DNA of 64,000 nucleotides from positions 124,001 through 188,000 of the forward strand of contig NZ_LMRR01000044.1 in NCBI RefSeq assembly GCF_001426085.1. Reading direction: 5' to 3'. Position numbers and translations under genes: made by a program. The notes below the pieces were generated by a model, which was not told the origin of the DNA, did not search any database, and was given only the letters and a program-made list of their open reading frames with translations. Positions within the stretch are counted from its first letter, which is position 1; every line of letters begins with the position of its first letter. The DNA comes from Rhodococcus sp. Leaf278. Lineage in GTDB: Bacteria > Actinomycetota > Actinomycetes > Mycobacteriales > Mycobacteriaceae. Shown here in pieces: positions 1 through 9,018 of the stretch.

Positions 1-1
1 C

Positions 2-1159
2 ATCGAGCAGGAACCCGCCTACCTGGCGAGCTCCGCTCCGGACATCGCGGGCGAGATCAGGCGCAGTACCCGTGAGCACATCGGCCAGGGTCTTCGCACG
101 CTGTCCGGCCTGCCTGCCGCGAACGACAACACCCGCGAGGTGTGGCGTCGCACGGGGAGGGAGCGCGCTCGCCAAGGTATTCCCATGGAGTTGGTACTGA
201 AGGCGTACACGCTCGGGAGCCGAACGCTCTGGGAAGAGTTGATGCTCGAGCGAGAACAATGCCGATCCAGCATCGACGAGCATCTGCTGCTGGTGGCGGG
301 TCAGCAGTTGTGGCGTGCGCTGGACAGTCAGTACGAAACTCTCGTCGAGGCGTACCGGCAGGAGAGTGCCCGAATGCAGCAGCGGGACATCGCCAACGTC
401 CTGGAGATTCTCGACGGACTTCGATCGGGCCGTGGCGGCGATCCTGCATTCGTCATCGAAACTCGTGCCACACTGGGTCTTTCGGCTTCACAGCAAATTG
501 CGTGCGTCGTCGGCCCACTCGACGATCAGGGATCTCCGCCGTTGCCCGCACCCGAGGACGCGTTAGATCAGATCGGCGCGGTATCGCATTGGAACACCAG
601 GGACGGCCATCAATTCGCGCTCGTCGCGCTCGCCACCGGGTCGTGGAATTCTGTCGTCGATTCCCTCGCAGCGCAGGCTGTGGGGCCGGTCGGGGTCGCG
701 CATTCACCCGAGGGTGTGTCGTCGTTCGCGGCGGCGTACCGGTTGGCGGCGCTGACGGCCGAGACCATCACCGAGGGCAGCGGCGTGGCGCTGGCGACCG
801 AGCGTCTGCCTCGGGTGATCATGGCTGCCGATCATCAATCGTCGGAGTTGCTCGTGCGGCACGCTCTCGGCAGCTTGTGGACGCATCCGGAGCCACACCG
901 CGGAACGCTGCTCGACACCTTGGCGCACATGCTTGCCTCCGACGGTTCGCCGACCAATGCCGCGAAGGCGCTCTACTGCCACCGAAACACGGTGATCTAT
1001 CGGGTTCGACGGATCGAGGAGTTGACCGGGCACGATCTGACCGATCCCCGAGATCGGCTTCTGCTTACTCTCGCCCTGGTCAGGACGGGGCACTGGACCC
1101 GTGCCGTCGGTCAAGGGGACAGTTCGACGCCCCGCGGATCATTCAATCGAATGAATTGA
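2..1159 (+). CDS. PucR/CdaR-type helix-turn-helix regulator (5' end outside window)
   Basis: The frame is open from base 2, so the start codon lies upstream of the window; 385 residues are visible. The C-terminal 60 residues (YCHRNTVIYRVRRIEELTG, then DPRDRLLLTLAL) are the PucR-family helix-turn-helix found at the extreme C-terminus of CdaR/PucR regulators. The N-terminal part is an all-helical sensor-like region rich in Arg and Glu. The protein has the same architecture as the second regulator at 19172-20368. The target is unknown because the upstream neighbour is not visible. A strong hairpin follows the stop codon. The family call is firm; ligand and regulon are not known. Confidence 0.85.
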   Translation: MEQEPAYLASSAPDIAGEIRRSTREHIGQGLRTLSGLPAANDNTREVWRRTGRERARQGIPMELVLKAYTLGSRTLWEELMLEREQCRSSIDEHLLLVAGQQLWRALDSQYETLVEAYRQESARMQQRDIANVLEILDGLRSGRGGDPAFVIETRATLGLSASQQIACVVGPLDDQGSPPLPAPEDALDQIGAVSHWNTRDGHQFALVALATGSWNSVVDSLAAQAVGPVGVAHSPEGVSSFAAAYRLAALTAETITEGSGVALATERLPRVIMAADHQSSELLVRHALGSLWTHPEPHRGTLLDTLAHMLASDGSPTNAAKALYCHRNTVIYRVRRIEELTGHDLTDPRDRLLLTLALVRTGHWTRAVGQGDSSTPRGSFNRMN

Positions 1160-1215
1160 CGAGACATTTTTTTACTCGGTGTAACGAGCAGTCGAAGAGT
1201 GCATATATTCCAGGT

Positions 1216-1266
1216 GGCTCCGTGCTGCTGCCTGACCCCCGACCCGGCAGCAGTGCGGAGCCTTTT
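1216..1266 (+). terminator. Rho-independent-like terminator after the first PucR gene
   Basis: Two 17-nt arms, 1216-1232 and 1246-1262, pair along their whole length in RNA (15 Watson-Crick pairs and two G-U pairs) around a 13-nt loop. TTTT follows directly at 1263-1266. The hairpin lies 57 bases after the PucR stop codon and before the VanW gene. Confidence 0.7.
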
Positions 1267-1388
1267 CCGTCCGGATACCGAATATCGCCGAGTGAGCGTC
1301 GCCGTTCGGTTTGCGTAAGCTCGTGCGCGGGGTACTCGGTGCCCACAAGTAGAACTTTCATCGAACGGTGGTCCTGGAAGGGTCGAAC

Positions 1389-3587
1389 GTGAGCGAGGGC
1401 AAGAGTAGGTCGGGCGACGCGCCGAAGGGCGACGAGCTCCCCGATGTACCGCCGTACGACGCTCCCACCGAGACATTCGGAGTGGTTGGGAACGGGGCCG
1501 AACCATCGAAGCCCAGCTCCGAAGCCGATCGGGGCGAGCAGACTGCTTCCGAGCCCGGTTCCGATGTCGAAGTTACCGACACCTCTTCTGGCGACGACGC
1601 CTCGACCGCTGAATCCGCCACCACGGAGGCAGTCGAATCTGCCGGTCCGACGGACGCAGTCGAGTCCGATTCGTCGGCCTCGACCACGCAACAGACGCCG
1701 GTCGCGGACGAATCTCCTACCGTGGCACAGCCCGTCGTTACCGATCGGCCGGTGGCCGCCGAGCAGTCCGATGCTCCTGCAGAACCGCCCTCGGGTCCTG
1801 TCAGCGACGTTGGTACGCAGGCAGATAGTGATGCGCCGACCGATGTGCCCGGCGCTACGCCGCCGTGGCGGAAGATTGCCATCGGCACCGGTGCGGTATT
1901 CGCTGTTCTCACACTGCTGTATGCAGCGGATTGGTTCAGTTCGAGTGACCGTGTGCCTCGCGGTGTCACCGTTGCCGGCATCGACGTCGGCGGCAAGGCT
2001 CATTCCGACGCCGAAGCGACACTGCGCGCCGAACTCGGACCCCGCGCCGAGCAACCCGTTCAGGTCGACGTCGGTGATCGGCAGGTCGACGTCATTCCCG
2101 TCGCTGCCGGTCTCGGGGTGGATTGGAACGCGACGCTGGACCGCGCGGGATCCCAGCCCATCAATCCGATCACTCGGTTGACGTCGTTCTTCGGTAGCCG
2201 CGAGATCGGCGTCGTGTCGACCACGGACGAGCAGGCATTGGCCGTCGCCATCGACGGACTCCGAGCCGAGACCGATCGCGCTCCCGTCGAGGGCGATGTC
2301 GTGTTCGAGGGTGTCACTCCTGTTGCTGTTGCACCACTGGAGGGTCGGGTGTTGGATGCCGACGGGACACGTCGAAACTTGCAGACCGAATGGGCTTCGG
2401 GGACAACGGAAGTGGCCTACGAATCCACCCCCGTCTCGGTTACGCAGGACGCGGTCGACCGAGCCCTCGCCGACGTTGCCGTTCCCGCGACGTCGGCTCC
2501 GGTGATCGTCGCGGGCAGGCAGAACGTCGACGCGACGCTGCCGACCGACCGCGTCGGCGAGGTTCTGCGCTTCGATCCGGACGGGCAGGGCGGGCTGACT
2601 CCGATCTACGACACCGATGCCGCCGCCGGCATTCTCGCTCCGCAACTCGTACGCACCGAGGTACCGCCGAAGGACGCGTCGTTCACGTTCTCCGGAGGTG
2701 CGCCGACCGTCGTACCCGGCGTGATGGGTGAGCTGGTCGAGTGGCGAAAGACCCTCGAGCAACTGCCCGCACTGCTGTCTGCGGACGGTCCTCGCACCAC
2801 CGAGGCGATCTACGAACCGGCACCGCCCGCACTCACCACCGAGGATGCGCAGAATCTCGGTGTGCGAGAGGTGATCGCGGAGTACACCACCGGCGGATTC
2901 GAGTACGCGTCGGGCGTCAACATCGGGCTCACTGCAGACATCGTCAACGGTGCGCTCGTGAAGCCGAAAGAGACGTTCTCGTTGAACGGATATACCGGTC
3001 CACGGGGAACTGCGCAAGGTTTCGTCGAGTCGGGGATCATCGACAACGGTCGACCGGATCGCGCAGTGGGCGGTGGCATCAGCCAGTTCGCGACGACGCT
3101 GTACAACGCGTCCTACTTCGCGGGCATGGAAGACACCGATCACACCGAGCACAGTTACTACATCAGCCGATACCCGGAGGCCCGCGAAGCAACGGTCTTC
3201 GAGGGTGCGATCGACCTGAAGTTCACCAATCCCAACGACACCGGCGTGGTCATCGAATCGTTCGCCGATTCGTCCAGCGTCACCGTCCGGCTGTGGGGAA
3301 CGAAGACCGTCGACGTCGAATCGATCACCGGGCCGCGCACTCGGCCCACCTCGCCGGATACCGTGACCCTGCCTGCCGGTGCCGGCTGCGTCGCGTCCAG
3401 TGGAGGACCGGGCTTCACCGCGAGTGATACACGGATCATCAGCGACGCCGCATCCGGCCGGGAGATTTCGCGCAACACCAGAACGGTGAAGTACGACCCG
3501 ATTCCGATCGTGAAGTGCGTCCAGCCCGATCGGCCGGATCCTTCGCCGGCACCTCGACCCGACCCCGCGCCGGAGCCGGATGAGTGA
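1389..3587 (+). CDS. VanW-family membrane-anchored envelope protein
   Basis: This 732-residue protein has a long acidic Ser/Glu/Asp-rich N-terminal region (about residues 1-155, presumed cytoplasmic), one transmembrane helix (about 162-182, IAIGTGAVFAVLTLLYA), two repeated YoaR/PG_binding_4-like extracytoplasmic domains (RGVTVAGIDVGGKAHSDAEA opens the first) and a VanW domain (about 490-640, with the VGGGISQFATTLYNA block). A proline-rich tail ends it. Members are thought to act on or bind peptidoglycan; the biochemical role is not established. I chose GTG 1389 because GGAAGG lies 7 bases upstream; an in-frame GTG at 1368 lacks a good ribosome site. It is a single gene between a terminator and the flavin reductase. 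Confidence 0.85.
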   Translation: MSEGKSRSGDAPKGDELPDVPPYDAPTETFGVVGNGAEPSKPSSEADRGEQTASEPGSDVEVTDTSSGDDASTAESATTEAVESAGPTDAVESDSSASTTQQTPVADESPTVAQPVVTDRPVAAEQSDAPAEPPSGPVSDVGTQADSDAPTDVPGATPPWRKIAIGTGAVFAVLTLLYAADWFSSSDRVPRGVTVAGIDVGGKAHSDAEATLRAELGPRAEQPVQVDVGDRQVDVIPVAAGLGVDWNATLDRAGSQPINPITRLTSFFGSREIGVVSTTDEQALAVAIDGLRAETDRAPVEGDVVFEGVTPVAVAPLEGRVLDADGTRRNLQTEWASGTTEVAYESTPVSVTQDAVDRALADVAVPATSAPVIVAGRQNVDATLPTDRVGEVLRFDPDGQGGLTPIYDTDAAAGILAPQLVRTEVPPKDASFTFSGGAPTVVPGVMGELVEWRKTLEQLPALLSADGPRTTEAIYEPAPPALTTEDAQNLGVREVIAEYTTGGFEYASGVNIGLTADIVNGALVKPKETFSLNGYTGPRGTAQGFVESGIIDNGRPDRAVGGGISQFATTLYNASYFAGMEDTDHTEHSYYISRYPEAREATVFEGAIDLKFTNPNDTGVVIESFADSSSVTVRLWGTKTVDVESITGPRTRPTSPDTVTLPAGAGCVASSGGPGFTASDTRIISDAASGREISRNTRTVKYDPIPIVKCVQPDRPDPSPAPRPDPAPEPDE

Positions 3588-3747
3588 CGCCCGAGCTGAT
3601 TCGAATCACCTCGAGTCGGACTGTGGCGTCGACGCCCGATCGGGTGTTTGCTGGTAGCAGGGACCTGCTGGAAATGATTGTGTCCGTGCGGGGGTTGCAC
3701 TGCACAGGTGCTTCGCTGCACTCGACCACCGAAAGGGAGCATCGCTC

Positions 3748-4239
3748 ATGACGCTCACACGTACCGTCCTCGATCAGCAAACTCTGCGTGAGGCGTACGC
3801 GCAATTCCCCAGTGGCGTAGTGGCAATCGCCGCGAAGATCGACGGCGTGCTGGTGGGGTTGGCGGCGAGTAGCTTCGTCTCGGTATCCATCGATCCGCCC
3901 CTGGTGGCCGTGTGCATGCAGAACACGTCGACGACGTGGCCCAAACTCGAAGCGGCGCCCAACATCGGCGTCAGCGTTCTCGGTGAGGCGCACAACGATG
4001 CTGTTCGTACGCTTGCGGCCAAAACCGGCGACCGATTCGCCGGCCTCGATCTCACCGTCACCGACGGGGGTGCCGCCTTCATCGTGGGTGCAACGGCGTG
4101 GCTCGACACCACCATCGACCAGCAGATCCCCGCGGGCGACCACACAATCGTATTGCTGCGCATTCATTCCCTGGACGTGCAGAGTGAAGTGAACCCAATC
4201 GTGTTCCATGGCAGCAAGTTCCGCAAACTTCAGCAGTAG
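3748..4239 (+). CDS. Flavin reductase family protein (FMN-binding split barrel)
   Basis: This 163-residue protein spans one complete flavin-reductase-like split-barrel domain. The opening FPSGVVAIAA and the following GLAASSFVSVSIDPPLVAVC are the conserved FMN-binding strands of short NAD(P)H:FMN oxidoreductases that feed reduced flavin to two-component monooxygenases. The ending GDHTIVLLRI and PIVFHGSKFR is also typical. GAAAGGGAGC precedes the ATG as ribosome site. No monooxygenase partner is adjacent, so the physiological acceptor is unknown. The nearest flavin-dependent oxygenase in the window, at 46440-48218, is of the single-component class and is not an obvious partner. Confidence 0.85.
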   Translation: MTLTRTVLDQQTLREAYAQFPSGVVAIAAKIDGVLVGLAASSFVSVSIDPPLVAVCMQNTSTTWPKLEAAPNIGVSVLGEAHNDAVRTLAAKTGDRFAGLDLTVTDGGAAFIVGATAWLDTTIDQQIPAGDHTIVLLRIHSLDVQSEVNPIVFHGSKFRKLQQ

Positions 4240-4374
4240 TTGCTGCCGCTCCACCTGCCTCCCGCGGTGCGCTAAGTGTCCACAATTCGCTTCGCGAGGC
4301 GGGATCCCGTCGTCGACGGCAAATAGTGGACAGTCACCGCACTTCGCCCGAACCACCACCCAGCGCACACACGA

Positions 4375-4408
4375 CAACGGCCGCACCCGTGAACAGGTGC
4401 GGCCGTTG
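4375..4408 (-). terminator. Terminator hairpin of fadE5
   Basis: A perfect 13-bp stem, CAACGGCCGCACC (4375-4387) and GGTGCGGCCGTTG (4396-4408), has an 8-nt loop. It sits 13 bases beyond the fadE5 stop codon on the minus strand. Because the flavin reductase gene converges on it, it may terminate both transcripts. Confidence 0.75.
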
Positions 4409-4421
4409 CAATGTCAGTGGA

Positions 4422-6257
4422 TCAGAACGCTGCTTCGTCCAGTTCCATGATGTCGTTGTCGATGTTGGTCAGGATTGCACGCGTCGAGGTGAGCTGCGGC
4501 AGGATGTTCTTGGCGAAGAACGAGGCCACTGCGATCTTGCCCTCGTAGAACGCCTTGTCCTTGCCCTCTGCACCGTTGTCGAGTGCGGTGATGGCAATTT
4601 CGGACTGACGCAGCAGCAGCCAGCCGATGAGCAGGTCGCCGAAGCCCATCAGGAAACGCACCGATGCCAGGCCGACCTTGTACAGCTCGGTGGGCTGGTC
4701 CTGTGCGCCCATGAGGTGCTGGGTCATCGAGGTGACGATGGCCTGCACGTCTTCGAGCGCGGTGGCGAGCAGTGCGCGCTCGGCCTTGAGTCGGCCGTTA
4801 CCGGCTTCGCTGTCGATGAACGACTTGATCTGTCCGGCAACGTGAGCCAGCGCAACGCCGCGGTCGCGGGCGATCTTGCGGAAGAAGAAGTCCTGCGCCT
4901 GGATGGCGGTGGTTCCCTCGTACAGCGAGTCGATCTTGGCGTCGCGGATGTACTGCTCGAGCGGGTAGTCCTGGAGGAAGCCGGAGCCTCCGAGGGTCTG
5001 CAGCGATTCGGCCAGCACCTGGTAGGCGATTTCCGAGCCGACGCCCTTGACGATGGGCAGCAGGAGGTCGTTGACGCGGTACGCGATGTCGGCGTCGGCG
5101 TCCGAGACCTGCTTGGCGGTGATCGGATCCTGGTGTGCGGCGGTGTACAGGTACACCGCGCGCAGGCCCTCGGAGTACGCCTTCTGCATCATGAGGCTGC
5201 GACGCACGTCGGGGTGGTGCGTGATGGTGACGCGCGGTGCGGTCTTGTCGGTCATCTGCGTCAGGTCGGCTCCCTGGACGCGTTCCTTGGCGTACTCGAG
5301 TGCATTGAGGTAGCCGGTGGAGAGGGTGCCGATTGCCTTGGTGCCGACCATCATTCGTGCGTGCTCGATGACGTCGAACATCTGCGCGATGCCCTTGTGG
5401 ACCTCGCCGACGAGCCAGCCCTTGGCGGGAACGCCGTGGCCACCGAAGGTGAGCTCACAGGTGGCGGAGGCCTTGAGGCCCATCTTGTGCTCGACGCCGG
5501 TGACGAATGCGCCGTTGCGCTCGCCCAATTCGCCCTTCTCGAAGTCGAAGAGGACGGACGGTACGAAGAACAGGCTCAGACCCTTGGTGCCCGGTCCGGC
5601 ACCTTCGGGGCGGGCGAGCACGAGGTGGAAGATGTTCTCGAACAGGTCGTCGGAGACGGCCGAGGTGATGAAGCGCTTGACGCCCTCGATGTGCCAGGAA
5701 CCGTCGTCCTGCTTGATCGCCTTGGTGCGTCCGGCACCGACGTCGGATCCGGCGTCGGGCTCGGTGAGGACCATCGTGGCACCCCACTGGCGCTCGACGG
5801 CGACCTTGGCCCATTCCTTCTGCTCGTCGGTTCCGTTGTGGAACAGGATGTTCGCGAAGCCGGGGCCTGCGGAGTACATGAAGGCTGCGGGCTGCGAGCC
5901 GAGGAGCATCTCGTTGATGCCCCACAGGAGGTTGCGCGGGGCAGGCATGCCGCCGATCTCCTCGTCGAGGCCGACGCGCCACCACTCACCGTCGGCGAGG
6001 GCCTTGTAGGACTTCTTGAAGGATTCGGGAAGCTTGAGGCTGTGGGTGTCCGGGTCGAAGACCGGGGGGTTGCGGTCGGCGTCCGCGAAGGACTCGGCCA
6101 GCGGGCCCTCGGCCAGGCGTACTACCTCGCGCAGCATGTCACGGGCTACTTCACCGTCCATGTCGCCGAAGTTGTCGCCTTCGAGTGTCTCGTCGAGTCC
6201 GAACATCTCGAAGAGATTGAATTCGAGGTCCCGGAGGTTGCTCTTGTAATGGCCCAT
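4422..6257 (-). CDS. fadE5: Acyl-CoA dehydrogenase, FadE5 type
   Basis: The 611 residues equal, as I recall it, the length of M. tuberculosis FadE5, and the opening (MGHYKSNLRDLEFNLFE), centre and end (DNDIMELDEAAF) match it almost block for block. It catalyses the FAD-dependent alpha,beta-dehydrogenation of acyl-CoA, the first step of beta-oxidation. Visible features are the N-terminal helical domain, the flavin/substrate segment MVLTEPDAGSDVGAGRTKA, and the catalytic base Glu447 in DSLYEGTTAIQAQDF. The extra C-terminal helical domain is typical of this larger subgroup. It is a single-gene unit with its own terminator and an imperfect palindrome upstream (6305-6328). The assignment is confident; chain-length preference cannot be read from sequence. 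Confidence 0.93.
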   Translation of the reverse strand: MGHYKSNLRDLEFNLFEMFGLDETLEGDNFGDMDGEVARDMLREVVRLAEGPLAESFADADRNPPVFDPDTHSLKLPESFKKSYKALADGEWWRVGLDEEIGGMPAPRNLLWGINEMLLGSQPAAFMYSAGPGFANILFHNGTDEQKEWAKVAVERQWGATMVLTEPDAGSDVGAGRTKAIKQDDGSWHIEGVKRFITSAVSDDLFENIFHLVLARPEGAGPGTKGLSLFFVPSVLFDFEKGELGERNGAFVTGVEHKMGLKASATCELTFGGHGVPAKGWLVGEVHKGIAQMFDVIEHARMMVGTKAIGTLSTGYLNALEYAKERVQGADLTQMTDKTAPRVTITHHPDVRRSLMMQKAYSEGLRAVYLYTAAHQDPITAKQVSDADADIAYRVNDLLLPIVKGVGSEIAYQVLAESLQTLGGSGFLQDYPLEQYIRDAKIDSLYEGTTAIQAQDFFFRKIARDRGVALAHVAGQIKSFIDSEAGNGRLKAERALLATALEDVQAIVTSMTQHLMGAQDQPTELYKVGLASVRFLMGFGDLLIGWLLLRQSEIAITALDNGAEGKDKAFYEGKIAVASFFAKNILPQLTSTRAILTNIDNDIMELDEAAF

Positions 6258-6304
6258 TGCTCGTTCGCTCTCCAGTCGGTGGTGCGGTCTCGTGAGTACC
6301 GCCC

Positions 6305-6328
6305 AAGTTAGCTACTCGTCGGTAACTT
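6305..6328. promoter_or_regulatory. Imperfect palindrome in the fadE5 promoter region
   Basis: AAGTTA (6305-6310) and TAACTT (6323-6328) form a perfect outer inverted repeat. The inner bases are partly symmetrical (9 of 12 positions match between half-sites), centred about 60 bp upstream of the fadE5 start. The size and symmetry resemble TetR-family operators of fatty-acid genes. No regulator gene is adjacent, so the factor is unknown. Confidence 0.4.
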
Positions 6329-6336
6329 AAGGGATG

Positions 6337-6960
6337 CTACCCCCGATCCGCGTCGCTGCCAAGGGCAGACCTACTCGCCAGTAGTAGTGCATCGATCGCA
6401 GTGCCGTCGCTCACGTCTCGATACCGATTCTCGGCCGTCACGATGGTCAGGCGGGAGTCGATGTCGGACACCAAATCCTCTGGTGTGTAGAGGATTTCGG
6501 GTTCCTGTGGGCCCCCGACGCCGTGCTCGATGTTCGCAGAGTGGTGTCCCAGAATCATGAGGATTCCATCAGGTTTCAGCGCTGAAACTGCGGTCGACAC
6601 GGCTCGGCGTCGCTCCTCCGGCGGCAGATGAAGGTAAAACATGAGAACCAGGTCATAGTTCGGCGAGGGTGACAAATGCGTCACATCGGCACGTACCCAG
6701 GTCAGGCGTTTGCGCACCGACTTGGGTGCAGAGGCTGCCACATCATTGGCCCGTGTCAAGGCCACAGAAGAGAAGTCGACGGCATCGACGGTCCAGCCGC
6801 GGGTTGCCAACCAGATGGCGTTTCGACCCTGGCCCGACGCGAGATCCAGTGCGCGACCACGTTTCAGCGTGGTCGCGAGCTCGACCAACGTTGCATTCGG
6901 TGCCTCGCCGTACACGAGTTCTCGGCGGTCGTACTTGCGATCCCACTCTGCGGCGTCCAC
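6337..6960 (-). CDS. Class I SAM-dependent methyltransferase
   Basis: From GTG 6960 the protein has 207 residues. The glycine-rich SAM loop ALDLASGQGRNAIWLA and the following acidic residue in VDAVDFSS identify a Rossmann-fold methyltransferase. DLVLMFYLHLPPEERR is motif IV, and the opening WDRKYDRRELVYGEAPN is typical of TehB/ubiE-like small enzymes. The frame extends further upstream, but only by running into the DUF4185 gene; AGG lies 9 bases before GTG 6960. It lies 23 bases after that gene on the same strand, so co-transcription is likely. The substrate is unknown. Confidence 0.8.
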   Translation of the reverse strand: MDAAEWDRKYDRRELVYGEAPNATLVELATTLKRGRALDLASGQGRNAIWLATRGWTVDAVDFSSVALTRANDVAASAPKSVRKRLTWVRADVTHLSPSPNYDLVLMFYLHLPPEERRRAVSTAVSALKPDGILMILGHHSANIEHGVGGPQEPEILYTPEDLVSDIDSRLTIVTAENRYRDVSDGTAIDALLLASRSALGSDADRG

Positions 6961-6983
6961 CTGCGGCAGCCTAGTGGGGGTAA

Positions 6984-8093
6984 CTACAACGTGGCGCGCA
7001 GCAGCAGAACGTTGTAGTTCTGGTAGACGGTCGCCAGGAAGTACAGGTCTCGTCCCGTCGAGAACGGGTGGATGTACGGCGCGTAGATCGAGCTGACCTC
7101 GCGAGTGTCGACCAGAACCTCCGGTGGGCTCCACGGACCGACCGGCGACGGTGAGCGACGCAGCACGATCGAGTTGGCATTGTCGGTCGTCATCATCAGG
7201 TACTGCCCGAGAGTGGCGTTGTACGCGACGGAGAGTTCTCCCACCCCGCCGACGATGGGTGCCGCCGCGGCCGGGTCGCCCTTCTTCCAGTCCTGGCCGG
7301 TCCAGTACTCGTATTCGCCCAGCTTCGCGATGTCCTGCTCTTTGACCCGGGCAACGTGACCGAGGTTGAACCGGCCGGGCGGGGTGCCGTATTGGTAGAG
7401 GTAACCGCCGTCCTTCAGGTACGCGCTCTGCTGGAAGTTGCGGTCGCCGCCGACGCTGGGACGCTGGGTCTCCGGCAGCGGTGCCCAGTTCTCCCCGTTG
7501 TCGTTCGAGACTGCCAGTCCGGAGAAGTTGGTCTCCCAGGTTCCGGCCGGACCCCAGTTCTTCACCGACATCAGGTTCAGATACTGAGTGTCGCCGACGG
7601 CCACGCCTGCCGTCGGGATTCGACTGATCTCGACGAACGGGATCTTGGGGCTGGGTACGACCTCTTTCGTCTGACCCAGAGGATCGCGCACGATGCTGTC
7701 GAAGTTCATGCCGTCGGCGAGGTTGCGGTCGGCGCTACGAATGATGGCATTGCTACGCCACGACCACAGGCTGCCCTGCAACAGGTTGGGTATGCCGAGT
7801 CCGGCGGTGTCGCCGAATGCCGTCAGCACCTCACCGCGGCCGTTGTCCCACATGATGCCGAGATCGGTGCCGATCATGTTGACGTTCTGGGTGTTGTTGG
7901 GGCTCGACATGCCGGTCACCTGGGCGACGGCCTGGGCTCGGCCGTGCAGCTGCGGCAGCCCGAATGTGCCGTTGAGCCCCGCTATGGGATTGACCGCATT
8001 GGGATTCGCAAGGGCATTGGGGCCGGTGACCAGCAGCGAAGCCGCCATGGTCAGTGTAGCGACGGTCAATGCTCTGGAACCTACGCGACTCAA
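6984..8093 (-). CDS. Secreted DUF4185 domain protein
   Basis: From TTG 8093 the product has 369 residues, beginning with a signal peptide (SRVGSRALTVATLTMAASLL, cleavage near NALA-NP). The rest is one DUF4185 domain, with a beta-propeller-like composition related to glycosidase-fold proteins (DLGIMWDNGRGEVLTAFGD, RSADRNLADGMNFDS, YAPYIHPFSTGRDLYFLATV). Similar secreted proteins occur in mycobacteria; the activity is not established. I prefer the TTG start because a GGGGGAA ribosome site lies 6 bases upstream and gives a compact signal peptide. Alternatives are ATG 8171 (adding 26 residues, poor ribosome site) and an in-frame ATG at 8141. Confidence 0.75.
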   Translation of the reverse strand: MSRVGSRALTVATLTMAASLLVTGPNALANPNAVNPIAGLNGTFGLPQLHGRAQAVAQVTGMSSPNNTQNVNMIGTDLGIMWDNGRGEVLTAFGDTAGLGIPNLLQGSLWSWRSNAIIRSADRNLADGMNFDSIVRDPLGQTKEVVPSPKIPFVEISRIPTAGVAVGDTQYLNLMSVKNWGPAGTWETNFSGLAVSNDNGENWAPLPETQRPSVGGDRNFQQSAYLKDGGYLYQYGTPPGRFNLGHVARVKEQDIAKLGEYEYWTGQDWKKGDPAAAAPIVGGVGELSVAYNATLGQYLMMTTDNANSIVLRRSPSPVGPWSPPEVLVDTREVSSIYAPYIHPFSTGRDLYFLATVYQNYNVLLLRATL

Positions 8094-8212
8094 GACGTTC
8101 CCCCGATTTCGATTCCACACCCCGATAACGTCAGGAACCATATCAGCGGTTTGTTCGTGGGGGTAATACATCGACTGATCCGCTGTTTCGGGGTATTCGG
8201 GCGATTAGACCT

Positions 8213-8234
8213 CGATGTCGTAATCTGGACATCG
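8213..8234. promoter_or_regulatory. Inverted repeat at the marR start, candidate autoregulatory operator
   Basis: CGATGTC (8213-8219) and GACATCG (8228-8234) form a perfect 7-bp inverted repeat with an 8-bp spacer. The second arm touches the GTG start of the MarR gene. MarR proteins commonly bind such sites over their own promoters. The position also covers the divergent upstream region of the DUF4185 gene. Confidence 0.45.
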
Positions 8235-8668
8235 TGAGTGATCTACCCGATTCCGGGCTGGCCAGGGATTTGTCCGTCAGTGCGATGCGGCTGAATCGGA
8301 GGCTGCGTCTACGCCATTCCAGCGACAGATTGCCCGTCGCTCAGCTGTCGATTCTGACGACTCTGCTGCGCGAGGGGCCGATGACGACGGGTGAATTGGC
8401 GGCGCGGGAGCGAATCAAGCCACCGTCGGTGTCGAGGTCCTCGCATACCTTGGTGGAGTCGGGTCTGATTTCTCGGGCACCGCACCCGACGGACGGTAGG
8501 CAAGTTGTTCTGCAGCTGACCGAGACCGGGACCGCTGCCGCGCGCGAAGAGGTTGCGTCTCGGGAAATCGCACTGGCCGAGCAGTTGGAGAACCTGACGG
8601 CTCAGGAGCGGGAGACGTTGGCCGCCGCGGCCGGCATTCTCACCGAGATCGTCGAACAGGTCGACTGA
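8234..8668 (+). CDS. MarR-family transcriptional regulator
   Basis: This 144-residue protein has a complete winged helix-turn-helix of the MarR type: LPVAQLSILTTLLREGPMTTGELAARERI, then the recognition helix PPSVSRSSHTLVESGLI and the wing RAPHPTDGRQVVLQLT. Flanking helices form the dimer interface. It is divergent from the DUF4185 and methyltransferase genes and has an inverted repeat over its start, suggesting autoregulation and possibly control of those neighbours. The inducer is unknown. Confidence 0.9.
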   Translation: MSDLPDSGLARDLSVSAMRLNRRLRLRHSSDRLPVAQLSILTTLLREGPMTTGELAARERIKPPSVSRSSHTLVESGLISRAPHPTDGRQVVLQLTETGTAAAREEVASREIALAEQLENLTAQERETLAAAAGILTEIVEQVD

Positions 8669-8674
8669 AATCTG

Positions 8675-8836
8675 TCAGTTGTCGTTGCGGACTTGGTGAT
8701 CGAGGGTGTCGATGTCCCATTCGAGAGTTGAGCCCAATTCTTCGGAATCGCCCCGGCGTGCGACGCGACCGAGGACGGTGGCGACAACTACCGCGCACAC
8801 CATCCATACGGTGACGACTATCCACAACCCGGTCAT
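8675..8836 (-). CDS. Small single-pass membrane protein
   Basis: This 53-residue protein starts at ATG 8836 with MTGLWIVVTVWMVCAVVVATVLG, one clear transmembrane helix, followed by a short positively charged stretch (RVARRGD) and an acidic C-terminus ending LDHQVRNDN. AGAAAG lies about 9 bases before the ATG. The gene converges on the MarR gene with only 6 bases between stop codons. I do not recognise a family. The hydrophobic core and charge layout are better than chance, but a gene this short remains provisional. Confidence 0.5.
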   Translation of the reverse strand: MTGLWIVVTVWMVCAVVVATVLGRVARRGDSEELGSTLEWDIDTLDHQVRNDN

Positions 8837-9018
8837 GACACACTTTCTAGCACCCGTGTCTGTGAAATCGCGGAGAAACGGTGATTCGGCTTTGTTGCGA
8901 TTCGATATTGGTCGTCGCCGGTTCGACAATCAGGACATATCGAACGCGCTGCTCCACAACAGATGTGGAGATTCCCGAGTGTCATTCGATTCGAGCGAAA
9001 CAAACCCAACGTAACGTA

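Noticed and set aside
1143..3152. 669-codon minus-strand frame opposite the VanW gene
   Set aside because: The Arg-rich, motif-free translation is typical of an antisense shadow; the plus-strand VanW protein is well supported.
4326..6311. 661-codon open frame on the plus strand opposite fadE5
   Set aside because: It mirrors the codon structure of a strongly supported gene in high-GC DNA, shows no recognisable motif and contains the fadE5 terminator at its start.
8094..8171. Longer DUF4185 start at ATG 8171
   Set aside because: The ribosome site is poor, and the extra 26 residues would precede an otherwise normal signal peptide; TTG 8093 has a strong GGGGGA site. Not excluded.
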